A stretch of 64,000 nucleotides of DNA from Proteles cristata cristata. Taxonomy: Eukaryota > Chordata > Mammalia > Carnivora > Hyaenidae. Below the pieces are notes generated by a model, which was not told where the DNA came from, searched no databases, and saw only the letters and a list, made by a program, of their open reading frames with translations. Shown in pieces: positions 1-10,944 of this stretch. How positions within the stretch are numbered: the first letter of the stretch is position 1; every line of letters begins with the position of its first letter. The translations under genes were made by a program, and so were the position numbers. The stretch lies in contig JAESUZ010001269.1 in the NCBI GenBank assembly GCA_017311185.1, positions 496,001 to 560,000 on the forward strand. The letters run 5' to 3'.

Positions 1-689
1 TCAGAGTTCTGGCATTAAGGATATCGAGGTCACTGTTGGCCAAGCAAAGGGGAGTTTGTTCTTTAAAATTACATAAAAAGGAAGGGAGTTTTGGAGGCCA
101 TGTGAGAGAACCAGAAGACTAAGTTGGCACTGACTTAGTCTGGGAAATTTGCCACCAGAAGACCCAGGGCTCAGGGACAAAGAGAGGGAGTTGGAGGTCT
201 GAGTGGGTCTCATATTTGCTTTGTGGGTTCTGGGAAGTATTTTAAAGTGTTTTCATTTAAACTGGGGCTTTAAGAGGAGTCTGCATTCACATCCAACATA
301 ACTCACTCATATTAGGAAAATAAATTATGAGAACATTTCAGTGTGTTTCTTCTCATCCTGAGGCTCCCTCCCTGCCCTCGCCTTCTGCTCCAAGTTGGAG
401 CATTACTTGCGTGTGTGATTCAGAGGGGTGAAAAATGATTTGAGCTTAGAGGTAGGTGCACCTTGAAGAAATTTTAGAAGTGTATGAGGCCACTTCTGCA
501 GATGAACCAGTGAGAACAGAGGATCTGGATGGGGCCAGGCATCTTCCCATCCTTCTCCAGCCAGAGGTAACTGTCCACTCGTTGGCAGAAGTCATGATTG
601 CCTTCTCTTTAATTTCTCTTTGTTTTCAAACATGGACTAACAATGAGAATTGAAGGAATTTTTAAAAACAAAAGCAAAGAAGAAATACT
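1..689. other. Unassigned sequence
   Basis: No recognisable repeat, RNA or exon is visible. The open frames at 1-213 (minus) and 456-653 (plus) are under 71 codons and show no domain or compositional sign of coding. Confidence 0.5.
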
Positions 690-900
690 CTGGTTGGAAC
701 CCTGGCTTCTATGCTTCAAAGCTGTGCAATTTGAGGCAGGTCACTTAATCTCTCTTAGCCTCAGTTTCTTCATCTGCCAACTGGGAGTAATATTAGTACC
801 TGTCTCTTAGTTATCTTGTAGCTTAAATAATACATATGAAGCACATACAACAGTATCCGGCACAGAGCAAGAGCTAAATAAATAATATAGATAATTATTA
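690..900 (+). repeat. MIR SINE, nearly full length
   Basis: The order of MIR landmarks is intact: a core with 'cctcagtttcttcatctg', then 'gtacctgtctc', then 'cacatacaacagtatccggcacagagc' in degraded form, ending in an ATTATTA tail. The divergence is that of an ancient mammalian MIR. Confidence 0.85.
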
Positions 901-1035
901 CCTACATGGAGAAGCATAAGAGATTCATAGAAGCCAGAGGAAAACAAAATAGCAGTATATATCAAAATCAATTCAACCATTATTAAAAATGTCATAGACT
1001 GTAGTTTCAGCGTTTCTAGGTACTATTTGCTAAGT

Positions 1036-1262
1036 CTTTTTAAAAATCTTGTTAATGTTTATTTATTTTTGAGAGAGAGAGAGAGAGAGAGAAGGCAAAC
1101 AAGCAAGGGAGGGTCAGAGAAAGGGAGATGTATAATTCAAAGCAAGCTTCAGGCTCCTAGCTGTCAGCACAGAGCCCCATGAAGAGCTGGAACCCATGAG
1201 CTGTGAGATCATGACCTGAGCCAAAGTTGGACATTTAACTGACTGAGCCACCCAGGTGCCCC
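1036..1262 (-). repeat. CAN SINE (tRNA-Lys derived)
   Basis: Reads tail-first on the plus strand: T-rich tail, (GA)n, then the reversed head ending 'gagccacccaggtgcccc'. It is flanked by a perfect 14-bp target duplication, actatttgctaagt, at 1022-1035 and 1263-1276, which fixes both ends. Confidence 0.95.
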
Positions 1263-1276
1263 ACTATTTGCTAAGT

Positions 1277-1941
1277 TTTATACGAAAACTTTGTCAACGA
1301 AACTAAAAGGTACAGCATGGAACACACAAAGAACGAAAAAAATAGGAGGTGTTTTCTATCTTCAAGGAGCTTCCAACCTATTTGGAGAGATGGTCTATAG
1401 ACACGCATGGATAAAGAGTCACCAAAAGCAGACAGCAGATGGGTTCATGTTGCTTTCTGCTGCTTTGAGACTATTCTGTGCCTCTGCCAAGCCATGTTGC
1501 CTGGCAAGCAGTGCCTTCGAAAACATGAGGTGTTCTGTTCTGCTTAAATATTAGGAAGCAGTGTTATGGGAACCAAAAAAGTAACTCATCCGCACCCACA
1601 GAGATTCCTATTACAACATGCAGCCTGGCTTGACACTGACTGTGCGATGCAGCTTCCGTGCTACCACATAATGTTGTGATTCAAACACCACTGGCATCAT
1701 AATCAGCTGGCTGTTCTAGTGATAATAGTGCGTATTACAAGATAGCGGTGGCTTTCACACAATGGGGGATTGTTTTCCTCATACTTTGAAAAGCTGCCTT
1801 TAGATCAGTGGCTCAAGGTGGTCTGGTCTGAGGTCTTTGTGTTTCTCTAGGTTTTCCCTCATTGTTAGAAGACTGCTTGTCCACTTACAACATCCATTCT
1901 GTGTTTGGCCAGGAAGAAGGGAAGAATAGACAGTAGAGGGT
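1277..1941. other. Unassigned sequence
   Basis: No repeat family or exon is recognised. The 87-codon open frame at 1291-1554 begins in the SINE flank and has no recognisable domain. Confidence 0.45.
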
Positions 1942-2168
1942 GTTTTTTTTTTTAATTTTTAATGTTTTATTTATTTCTGAGAGAGAGAGAGAGAGAGACA
2001 GCATGAGCAGGGGAGGGGCAGAGAGAGAAGGAGACACAGAATCCGAAACAGGCTCCAGGCTCTGAGCTGTCAGCATAGAGCCTGATATGAAGCTCAGACT
2101 CATGAACTGTGATATCATGACCTGAGCCAAAGTCAGATGCTTAACCAACTGAGCCACCCAGGGGCCCC
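1942..2168 (-). repeat. CAN SINE
   Basis: Poly-T tail, AATAAA-type tail in reverse, (GA)n, and a reversed head ending 'gagccacccaggggcccc'. No clear target duplication is visible, which suggests an older copy. Confidence 0.92.
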
Positions 2169-2564
2169 TGTCTTCATGTTTTTAAATACCATTCTCTTTC
2201 CTTCTCTCCTTCAGTGGGTACAGAGTCAAGGCAGAAAGACTAAATCAAGAGGATGCCCACTTGCTTCCTTGTCAGGTGATCTAATGTGTATGGGGACCAT
2301 CTTCAGCAAGTGTACATAACTGGAGTCAGAGGTTAGGACACCCATTAGGCAGAAGGAGTTGGATGGCTACTTTTGCCCTTGAGAAAACTTGAGGAAGAAG
2401 TTTGACATGGAGGAGGCTTATTTAAAGAATCCTTTGAGGGGGCTTCTGAAAGGGGACAAAATGAAGTTGAATGGACTTATATCTGGACAAGAGTGAGAAA
2501 GGCAAATCTCCCTAACATACTAAAAACACCTCCATATTATGCAAAGCAAAGTATAGACACTATA
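2169..2564. other. Unassigned sequence
   Basis: About 400 bases between a SINE and a MER5-type fossil; no coding or repeat signature seen. Confidence 0.45.
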
Positions 2565-2930
2565 CTTTGTTTCAAATTATGTTTCTCAAAGTCTGATTTA
2601 TGGATTCATCCACAGAAATAATGACTCAGTATCTCCAGTGGGCTGGTCAGAGAGTCTGCATGTTTGAGATGCCTGGGTGGCTCAGTCAGTTAAGTGTCTG
2701 ACTGTTGATTTCAGCTCAGGTCATGATCTCATGGTTCATGGGATTGAGCCCTGAGGCAGGCTCTGCACTGATAGCATGGAGCCTGCTTAGGGTTCTCTCT
2801 TCTCTACCCCTCTCTCTCTGCCCCTCCCCCACACTCTCTCAGAATAAATAAGTAAACATTAAAAAAGGAAAATCTGCATGTGTAAGGAACATCCCAAGTG
2901 ATTCTTACACATAATAAGCTACCAAATTAC
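2565..2930 (-). mobile_element. MER5A-like hAT-Charlie MITE, split by a SINE
   Basis: Opens with 'ttctcaaagtctgattt' and resumes after the SINE with 'aaatctgcatgtgtaagg' and 'aagtgattcttacac', the order expected for a reversed MER5A. The gap at 2666-2869 is the SINE insertion. MER5A is a non-autonomous hAT element, so no coding capacity is expected. Confidence 0.65.
2666..2869 (+). repeat. CAN SINE inside a MER5A-like element
   Basis: Head 'gagatgcctgggtggctcagtc' and tail 'aataaataagtaaacattaaaa'. The flanks share tctgcatgt (2655-2663 and 2872-2880), a short imperfect target duplication. Confidence 0.93.
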
Positions 2931-2971
2931 TGATTTAAAATATTTTTTCAGTATGATGATTTCTAAATTTG

Positions 2972-3122
2972 TGCTTTTCAAGCTTTAATGTACATGTGAA
3001 TCCCTGGGATCTCTTGAAAAAGCAGGTTCTGATTCCGTAGATCTGAAGAAAGTCTTGAGATTTTACATTTCTAGCAAGTTCCCAGTGATGCTGCTAGTCT
3101 GAGGAACCACACTGAAGAGTAA
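2972..3122 (+). mobile_element. MER5A-like hAT-Charlie MITE
   Basis: Contains 'aggttctgattccgtagatctg', 'acatttctagcaagttccc' and 'gtgatgctgctagtctgagg' in the MER5A order. It lies about 40 bases from an opposite-orientation copy, so the two may form an inverted pair. Confidence 0.75.
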
Positions 3123-3140
3123 AGCTCTAAAACATTGGAG

Positions 3141-3321
3141 AGGGGTGCCTGGGTGGCTTAGTCCATTAAGCATCTGACTTCGGTTCAGGTCATGATCTCA
3201 CCGTTTGTGGGTTCGAGCCCCGTGTCAGGCTCTGTGCTGACAGCTTGCTCAGAGCCTGGAGCCTCCTTCAGATTTTGTGTCTCCCTCTTTCTCTGACCCT
3301 CCCCTGCTCACTTGCTCTCTC

Positions 3322-3352
<31 letters not shown>

Positions 3353-3365
3353 ACATTTAAAAAAA
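3141..3365 (+). repeat. CAN SINE with (AATA)n tail
   Basis: Complete head and body with an expanded AAATA tail at 3323-3352. A perfect 15-bp target duplication, tctaaaacattggag, flanks it at 3126-3140 and 3366-3380. Confidence 0.97.
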
Positions 3366-3380
3366 TCTAAAACATTGGAG

Positions 3381-4130
3381 AAAACAACAAACCCTTTTGG
3401 GCTGGGACATAAGGAGACAGATATAAATAGTAGGAGTGAAGGTAGGGGTACCCGCTGCCATCCACAGAGTGTCACTGCTCTTTCCAAAGAGGTCATTAAG
3501 AGAAGACAGATGTGGCAGCAATAGAGGGAGCTTAACGGTGTTCACAGTGGGCTTCCCCAGACAAGCTGAGATAGAGAGGCAGGTGCAACAAGGAACAGTT
3601 ATGAAGGTGTTTTTCCAATGAACCTGGCCTTGAGGATCCCAGGTGCTATGAAAAGCGCTCAAAGAATCTCAAAGACTGAGATAAATTGAAGTAAGTGAAC
3701 ACAGATGTTCAGAGGAGCTGACCTCCCAAGGTGCAAGAACACACAATTTGTATTGAAGAGTTTGTTTTCTTTCAACACTTGCTTTTTACTGTGGTATTGC
3801 ATTGTTTATAAGTGGAAGGAAGAGACTGATATACATCATGTACTAGTTTACTTTAAAAAAGTGTATTTTTAGTCCTTGCAAATTATGTCTGGATTCCTAA
3901 TTAGGTGGATGCCACAGCCGGAGCACAGAAGATGCACTCCAGAATCACCTCAGTGCATTCTTCGGAAGGCGAGCTTGCTACTAACTGTACTCTACCCTCA
4001 GAGTGGCTTCCCTGATACCACTCTTTAGAGTTAACAGAGGACTTTTATATCCACTTATCCCATTTTACCTCCCAGTTACAAAAAATAAGTAAGACAATAA
4101 TAACTATACTATTTGCAGATTTTAAAAAAC
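3381..4130. other. Unassigned sequence
   Basis: Contains short overlapping frames on both strands (3357-3662 minus, 3436-3621 plus) that partly run into the SINE; neither looks like a gene. Confidence 0.4.
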
Positions 4131-4140
4131 CAAATTACAG

Positions 4141-4376
4141 GGGTGCCTGGGTGGCTCAGTCAGTTAAGCGTTGGACTTCAGCTCAGGTCATGATCTCACA
4201 GTTCGTGGGTTCAAGCCCTGCATTGGGCTCTGTGCTGACAGCTCAGAACCTGGAGCCTGCTTCACATTCTGTATCCCCCACTCTCTCTCTGACCCCTGCT
4301 CACGTTGTCTCTCTCTCTCTCTCTCTCTCCCTCTCTCTCTCTCAGAAATAAATAAAACATTAAAAATTAAAAAAAG
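4141..4376 (+). repeat. CAN SINE with long (TC)n
   Basis: Head gggtgcctgggtggctcagt, a long CT tract at about 4307-4344, and an A-rich tail. Target duplication caaattacag at 4131-4140 and 4384-4393. The frames at 4151-4494 are translations of this SINE. Confidence 0.96.
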
Positions 4377-4393
4377 AAACAAACAAATTACAG

Positions 4394-5369
4394 AGAGTTT
4401 TAGGGATTTGTCTCCGGAGCAGAGCCAAAATGAGAACTCTAGTTTTCTGAGTCCTAGCCCCATGATCTGTTTGCTACAATACAATTGCTTATAGCAAACA
4501 ATACAATATTTCCATGGGTTAGTGGAGTCTCACCTGGATTAGAAAGGAAAGGAGGCTCTCTGTTCCACTAACCTGAAGCAAGAACACCACTGCCTCACAG
4601 ACAACTGAAGAAGGCCTCAGGGGTTACAGAGGCCCCAGCCTGTCAAGCCCAGGGACACATTTCTGCCTCAGCAGCAGAGCTGACTGGAAATTCTAGGAAA
4701 TGTTCCCCTACAAACACACAAAAACACTGGATAATAATAGCAGATGTTTGGTTAAAAGTACAGCTAAACTTATAAGCAAGTAACTGAGATTCACAGGAGG
4801 TAAGAAAAAAGTTGAAGCCAGAGTGGTCATCAAATCCTGAAACAGAGGGCTGCTTTGGGGGCATGAGCTGACCCAGACAGTTTGGTCCTCTGCGGCGTAA
4901 CTCAAGTCCTGTGGGAATGAGAACTGAGATCCCAAAGAAGCTGGGGGTCTCAAACGTCTAGGAAAGAGTGGGGCCAGGAAGAGAATTCATCCTTTAGCAA
5001 AAGAAACCCAACAAAGAAATGTGTTTTTCTCAGGCCTTGGTCAAAGGGATAAAAACAGAAAGAGCAACCAAAAGTCTTTCCTGAGATTTATAATTCCAAG
5101 CCTGTCCTCATAGAGGTTAAGTGTTTATTCTACTGATATGGTCTGGGAATCCCCACGTAGATTCCTTTTATTCTACTTAAAAGTATTTTAAGTTCATAAT
5201 ACCCCAAGGCATCAGGTGTATGGAGGAATGCACCTTAAACCCAGACTCTTCAGGGCTCCTGCATTTAAGAGGATCCTTATATGAACCAAATTTTTTTTTT
5301 AAATTTAGAAACACATGAGAAATTAGTCCCTCATAAATTGGGCTCAGCAGAACAAAAAGAGAAGAGAAT
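4394..5369. other. Unassigned sequence
   Basis: No identified repeat. The last 350 bases may be the 5' continuation of the old L1 that follows, but I could not align it. Confidence 0.4.
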
Positions 5370-5805
5370 TAGACTATAATAACCTGGGATGTAGTACCAT
5401 CTAATACAAGGTGTGAAATAAATATGCTTAAAATATTTACAAAGAAACAGAGAGAACAATAAACACAGGAAATGAACAAAAGACCATCAAGAATAAACAG
5501 GAAGTTTTGAAAAAAAACAAACATTTTCTAGACATGTAAAATATAGTAATTGAGATTTTAAAAGCAAAGGATGGATTCAATGACAGCTGAACTACAGGTA
5601 AGGAGTGAATTAACAAATTGGAAGAAAAGGCTGAAGAATCACCTTATAATGCTGTACAGAGAAATCAAAGTATGGAAGTTATGTAATTGAGGCTAAGAGA
5701 TATGGAGGAAGATGTAGATATTCAAAATATATTTAATTAGAGTTCCAGAAGGAGATAATAGACAGAAGTAAAAGCAATATTCAAAGCAAAACTGAAAAAC
5801 ACACA
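5370..5805 (+). mobile_element. Ancient L1 (L1M-type) 5'/ORF1-region fragment
   Basis: Landmarks resembling old L1 ORF1 appear in order: 'gagtgaattaacaaattgg', 'gctgtacagagaaatcaaag', 'gctaagagatatggaggaag' and 'attagagttccagaaggag'. The frame is full of stops and indels. No other part of this L1 copy is seen next to it. Confidence 0.6.
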
Positions 5806-5811
5806 CTGAAT

Positions 5812-5911
5812 GTGGGGACTGCTTGGGATTCTCTCTCTTCTTTGTCTGTCCCTACCTTGCTCGCATGCTCTCTCTCTCAAAACTAAAATAAGTAAACATT
5901 AAAAAAAACCC
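5812..5911 (+). repeat. 3' half of a CAN SINE
   Basis: Only the distal part is present: 'gggattctctctcttct', 'tgtctgtccc', (TC)n, then 'taagtaaacattaaaaaa'. The tRNA-derived head is missing, as in a 5'-truncated copy. Confidence 0.7.
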
Positions 5912-6017
5912 GCTATTCAGGTGCATAAGTTTCTAGAAAGGAAAACTCAGGTTAAATGACACTGTGTGTTAATCTCTAGATTCAAACTATTCATTTTGCA
6001 CTCTTGCTTTTTGGTAT

Positions 6018-6049
6018 GTTTTTTTTTTTTTTTGAGCAAAACATCAAAG

Positions 6050-6083
<34 letters not shown>

Positions 6084-6119
6084 GCACGCACGCACGCACG
6101 CACACACACAGACACGCAC
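6018..6119. repeat. Compound microsatellite T-tract/(TC)n(CA)n(CGCA)n
   Basis: A poly-T run at 6019-6033 is followed by CT repeats from 6050, CA repeats from 6067, and alternating CGCA units to about 6102, then CA again. The frames at 5947-6231 translate this repeat. Confidence 0.97.
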
Positions 6120-6244
6120 AGTGTTGGGAGGAGCCACCAGAAGCCATTTTGTGAAGGGCAGGGAGTTCAGAGCAGTTCTACTTGATATTCATTGTCGATA
6201 TGAACAGAGTGAGGGGTTTCAAGTTTTCTAATATGGGCTAAGAA

Positions 6245-6625
6245 TTCACGTCTGGGTTGAATTTTGTCTCCCCTGTATTCATATGTTGACATCCTAGCCC
6301 CCAGTTCCTCAAAATATGATTGTTTTTGGAAAATGGACTTCAAAGAGATAAGTAAGTTAGGGTGGGCCCGAAGCCAACCTGACTCCATCCGTATAACAGA
6401 GGCGATCGGGGCGCACAGACACACCAGGGGAATGCACGCCCAGAGACACAACCACAATCGGAGGCAGACAGACTGTCTGCACGCCAAGGAGGGACGCCTC
6501 AGCAGAAACCAATCCTGCCAGCACCTGCATCTTGGACTTCTAGTTTCCAAAACTGAGAAAAGAAATTTCTGTTAAGCCACCAGTCCCTTGTATTTTGCCA
6601 TGACAGCCATTGTGAACTAAGACAG
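6245..6625 (+). mobile_element. MaLR-type (ERVL-related) solo LTR
   Basis: Shows 'gaattttgtctcccctgtat', 'ttcatatgttgacatcctag', 'ttagggtgggcccgaag', 'cttggacttctagtttcc' and 'aactaagaca', matching the order in MLT1/MST-like LTRs. No internal retroviral sequence adjoins it, so it is a solo LTR fossil. The subfamily is not certain. Confidence 0.6.
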
Positions 6626-7589
6626 GCTGCTTCTCCCCCTTCGGTACCCCTGTCCCCTCGCTGGGGATACTCATCAAAAGGCTCTGTTTCTTTGTCATTG
6701 AACATGAAGCTTTTGCTTTTTTCTGGGTCAGAATCAACCAGCTGGATAACCTATACCACACGGTCCAAAGGGCCTGATGCGCTCCCTTCCGACTCCTCCA
6801 GGATGCTCATGTGCCCGCAGCCGGCCCGTCACATTGGCTGGCTGACCGGAACCAAGAAGATCTCCCCACTCTCTTTCCAGAGAGTTCCTCCTAGTGCTCC
6901 TTTTCTAACTCAAGCCTCCCGTGGGGCAGAAGATTGATTGTCCCCAGCTGTGTCATGGTCTGTGCCTCCTGCACCATCCGAACCCCAAATGCTCACTTTT
7001 CTTTGGCGCCTGGGGCTTGCGGTGATTCCTAGGAGTGAGATGAATAAGACGTTGAAAGCCCAGGCCAGACAGTTCCCCACCCCAGATATGGAAACGTTGG
7101 GAGACAGACGTTTCTTAGGCCGTGCACCAGAGGCCTGCTGCGGTGTGTGCAAGAATGCAAACCCTCCCATTGCAGTTAGACGGCCGCAGAGCTTTCGTAG
7201 CCTTGAGAGTTACAGACAAATGTAAAGCAACTCAGAAAGTTCTAAATTCCTGAGTCCTGTTTGGATATGATTTGCTGGACTATTTTGGTCTCAATAGAGT
7301 TTTGAATGTTAGAGTTAATAACATCTCTAATAGAATATTGCAGTCGATGTCGAATTCCAGGGATTTTTTTTTTTTTTTTTTTTGAACAATGGGACTTGGA
7401 GCCTGTGGCTTCTCAAAGTACCTCAGTGGGTGGGACTCAGGAAAGGGGCCCCTCATTCTGCCTTTAATTGCTGTGGATCTAATTCTACCTGGGATTAAAA
7501 TCTATGGTCCTAATCCTAACCCACTACTTTTTTCCTTAACCCAAGTACATAAAGAACAATTATAGATAGTAATTATAAAGTTCCCACAA
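6626..7589. other. Unassigned, GC-richer block
   Basis: About 600 bases (6626-7225) are more GC-rich than their surroundings and contain several CpGs, with plus-strand frames of 81 and 95 codons at 6692-6937 and 6938-7225. I recognise no domain and see no convincing splice signals around them. A T20-type run lies at 7363-7383. Confidence 0.4.
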
Positions 7590-7946
7590 ATATTCAATGC
7601 CCACTCCTGTGGGAAGATTGTATATCCTCACCCTGGTGGATTGAGATGCGGCCATGAACCTTCCTTTGAGTAATGGAAAGTGAATGGAAGTGGCATGTGT
7701 CACTTCCAGGTAGAACCCTTGAAATCCTGTGTGTGAGTCACTGTATTCTCCTCCCTCATACCCCCACCCCCATTTTTGGAAATCATGGAGGTAGGGCAGA
7801 GATGGGCCTCCATCAGCCTTGGGTTCTTGAGTGACTGCAATGTAAAGCCATCTCACATGGGAAATGTAATAGCAGGAGATGAACTTGGTTGTTTTAAACT
7901 GTTGAAGCTTTCAGGTTTGTTAACTGTAGCACAAACTGCCCTATCA
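7590..7946 (+). mobile_element. Old LTR-like repeat, family uncertain
   Basis: Contains 'atggaaagtgaatggaagtg', 'gtgtcacttccaggtag', 'ccatcagccttgggttc' and 'ggttgttttaaactgttg', a pattern I associate with old MaLR/ERVL-like LTRs. The identification is from memory and weak. Confidence 0.4.
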
Positions 7947-7957
7947 TTTAAAAATTA

Positions 7958-8178
7958 AAAAAACATTTTTTTAATGTTTACTTATTTTTGAGACAGAGAG
8001 GTATGGAGTACGAGTGGGGGAGGGGCAGAGAGAGAGGGAGACACAGGATCTGAAAGAGGCTCCAGGCTCTGAGCTGTCAGCATGGACCCCCATGCAGGGC
8101 TCAAACTCATGAACTGTGTGATCATGACTGGAGCCAAAATTGGACGCTTAACCAACTGAGCCACCCAGGTCATCCCCC
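7958..8178 (-). repeat. CAN SINE
   Basis: Reversed copy with tail 'ttaatgtttacttattttt' and degraded head 'gagccacccaggtcatcccc'. The 63-codon frame at 7982-8173 is its translation. Confidence 0.9.
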
Positions 8179-8188
8179 CAAATTGTAT

Positions 8189-8228
8189 TAAAGTTTATTT
8201 ATTTATTTTTGAGAGAGAGGGAGACAGA
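8189..8228 (-). repeat. CAN SINE tail fragment
   Basis: Only 'aaagtttatttatttatttttgagagagagg' type tail sequence survives before L1 sequence begins, so this is a stub of a reversed SINE. Confidence 0.55.
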
Positions 8229-8448
8229 ACATACAAGTGTTTCATTCAGTAGGTTATCTTTTAATTTTGTTTGTTATTTGCTGTGCAGAAGCTTTTTAGT
8301 TTGATGTAGTCCCCATTGTTGATTTTTGCTTTTGACTTTTGGCTCTTCTTTTGGTGTCATATCCAAAAAAATTATTGCCAAGACCTTTGTCAAGGGGCTT
8401 TTTCCTTATGTTTTTTTTTCTAGTTCTACAGTTTTGAGTCTTACATTT

Positions 8449-8664
8449 ATTTATTTTTTATCTTTTAATGTTTATTTATGTTTGGCGGGGGAAGGAGAAT
8501 GTGCCAGTGGGGGAGGGACAGAGAGAGAGGGAGACACAGAATCTGAAGCAGACTCCAGGCTCTGAGCTGTCAGCACAGAGCCATGGGGCTCAAACTCACA
8601 AGCCATGTGATCATGGCCTGAACCAAAGGTGGTTGCTTAACTGACTAAGCCACCCAACCACCCA
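8449..8664 (-). repeat. CAN SINE inside L1
   Basis: Reversed SINE with a perfect 12-bp target duplication, agtcttacattt, at 8437-8448 and 8665-8676, both copies being L1 sequence. Confidence 0.95.
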
Positions 8665-8690
8665 AGTCTTACATTTTAATTTTTAATTCT

Positions 8691-8911
8691 TTAAAAAATT
8701 TTTAAATGTTTAGTTATTTTTGAGAGAGAGAAAGAGAGAGCAGAGAGAGATTGAGGGAGTGGCGGAAAGAAAGGGAGACACAGAATCTGAAGCAGGCTCC
8801 AGGTTCTAAGCTGTCAGAACAGGGTCAAACATGGGGCTTGAACTCGTAAGCTGTGAGATCATAACCTGAGCTGAAGTTGGACACTTAAGGAACTGAGCCA
8901 CCCATGCTCCC
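8691..8911 (-). repeat. CAN SINE inside the same L1
   Basis: Reversed SINE starting with 'aaatgtttagttatttttgag' and ending 'gagccacccatgctcccc'. It lies only about 27 bases from the previous SINE, with L1 sequence on both sides. Confidence 0.93.
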
Positions 8912-9127
8912 CAATCTTTAATTCGTTTTGAGTTAATTTTTATGACTGGTAAACAGTAAGGGTCCAGTTTCAGTCTTTTCTGTGTGTGGTTACTTAGTTT
9001 TCCTGAAACTTATTTTATTGAAGAGACTATCCTTTCTCCATAGGGTATTCTTGATTCAAATACCTGTTGCCTGCATATGTCCTATCAGCCACTCCTGAGG
9101 AACTAAATCAGGTGGTCAAATATATTC

Positions 9128-9625
9128 ATTTACTCAGTTCACGCACTCATTCATTCACTCAACTATGATACTCTGATAACTTGCTATGTACTAGTCAGTG
9201 TGTTAGGCTCTGGGGACAGAGTAGAAAAGAAACCTAAGATCTCATCTCCCATAGGAATTAGAGGAAAATGCAGGGTAACATATGACAGAGAAATAAACAG
9301 CGTGCCTGGGTGGTTCAGTCAGTTTAAGCATCAGACTTCAACTCAGATCATGACCTCACGGTTCATAGTTTGAGTTCCCACTTCTGGTGAGCCCCCCTTC
9401 TCTGTCTCCCTGTCTGCCCCTCGTGAGATTCTCTCCCTTGTTCACTTGCAGACCCCTCAAAACAAACAAACCAATAAAGAAACAAGATAATTTACAATAA
9501 TGGTAAGCGCTATGAATAAAACAAAACGGCATAACAACAGGGGACTGACATTAGATCCAATGTCACAGAAGGGCTCCTTGAAGAAGTGACATTTGAGCTG
9601 AGACTTCCAGTCCCGGCTAGATAAG
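9128..9625 (-). mobile_element. Antisense L2 3' region, split by a SINE
   Basis: 'actcattcattcactcaac', 'tgctatgtactagtcagtg' and 'ggctctggggacagag' precede the SINE. 'ggctccttgaagaagtgacatttgag' type sequence follows it at about 9565-9615, as expected for reversed L2. Confidence 0.75.
9300..9475 (+). repeat. CAN SINE inside L2
   Basis: Head 'cgtgcctgggtggttcagtc' and a body with an internal deletion, ending 'ctcaaaacaaacaaacc'. It is shorter than neighbours at about 175 bases. Confidence 0.85.
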
Positions 9626-9629
9626 CAGA

Positions 9630-10190
9630 ACTGAGGTGATTCTAGGCTCCCCTTCTTCCTCCTGAAACCCACTTAATGGTATCTGAAACTCCATTTCCAC
9701 AACTGGAGGAAACAGCTTTTACGTGCAAAAGCACAGTAGGGTTCCATTTTAGTGTGAATGGGTTCTGTTTGAACCATCCCTGGCCAATCCATCCATCAGT
9801 GAGGATGACTGGTCATCAGACCCTACTGTGACTGCCCAGGCCAGGGCCGCAGCCGAGGGCCGAACCTGTGTGAACGCCGGCTGCAGTCAGAGCTCATAAG
9901 GGGGCTCTGCATTCACAGAACCTGGCCAGGGACACGGGAGCCACAGGCAGTCTGCTGAGTGAGAGAGAAAGTGGAGAGAATTTGAGGGAGGGTATTTCTC
10001 TCCTGAGGAGAAAAAGGCCCCCAGGTATTGGCAAGAGACGAGCAGGCCCACAATGCACCATCCCTTTAATGTTTTTTCCTATCCCGAGGCAGCTTTGCTT
10101 CCACAGTTTATACAGAAATTTTGTTTGCTTCTTCGTTTTTACCATGTTTAGTTCCCAGGGATCTGTTAAGACCTTACTGCCCTTATTTTC
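9630..10190. other. Unassigned sequence
   Basis: Includes a G/C-richer stretch with CpGs at 9835-9905. The minus frame 9894-10145 and plus frame 9982-10293 overlap without recognisable domains. Confidence 0.4.
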
Positions 10191-10194
10191 TACC

Positions 10195-10246
10195 CCACAC
10201 AGCCAGATGCTTAGTAAATGCTCAATAAATGCATGTCACTTGATTG
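10195..10246 (+). repeat. MIR/L2-type 3' end fragment
   Basis: 'ccagatgcttagtaaatgctcaataaatgcatg' type sequence resembles the shared MIR/L2 3' terminus. Too short to assign further. Confidence 0.5.
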
Positions 10247-10944
10247 CTTTCCTCGGTAATTATGTTCTAGAAATAGCAGTAGTGTATTACTGAGCTGCCT
10301 TATTATCTCCCTCCCTACCATGGGCTTTGATACCTCACAAACATTTATGGCTAACCAAAGAAAAGGAGAATCTCATGTCTTTTTAAAAAAAAATGTTCTC
10401 TAAGTGTATTTTTAAAGTCTGTTTAAGTGTATGAGGAAAAAAAAAAGAAGATATTTGATTGAAGGGTTTTGCTGAGATGGGAAGAGAATCCTTTGCTCAG
10501 GGTCTCGTTTGCTATCCATGGTTTTACCACCTACACTGTGGGAGGAAAGAGCTGCAAGTTGATGCCTCAGTCAACTGCTAAGGAGAGACCAAGATTGGAA
10601 TGGAGAATTCCCGTCTCCTCTCCAAATCCTTGCTAGCTTGGAGAAGGAGGCCTACTATTTATTTATGGGACAAAAGGCGTTTTGAAAGTCTGAGCCTTTC
10701 CTGAGACAGGATGCATCTGATGTTTTTGCCTGGCCATTCTGGGAATCATGGACCGTTTTTATATGCTGGGGAAAGCACTCAACATACTATTCATTCTTAA
10801 CTGTTGTCAGTGAAGTATCACAGAGCCTCTGTCTCTAATGAGATCCTTTCCCAACCACCCCGCAATACATGTCATATTATCTTTTGCTTTGGAAAAACTG
10901 TTTCTAGGACATCATAGTAAGCAGTCAGAGCCAAGCTAGCATAG
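10247..10944. other. Unassigned sequence
   Basis: AT-rich with A and T runs near 10383-10445. No repeat or exon is recognised. Confidence 0.45.

Larger units (their letters stand above)
8229..9075 (-). mobile_element. Antisense L1 ORF2 3'-region, cut by two SINEs
   Basis: Three blocks (8229-8448, 8665-8690, 8912-9075) read as the complement of L1 ORF2's C-terminal region: 'gctgtgcagaagctttttag', 'cttttggtgtcatatcc', then 'ggtccagtttcagtctttt' and 'ttattgaagagactatcc'. Two minus-strand SINEs separate the blocks. It is a 5'-truncated, non-functional copy. Confidence 0.85.
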
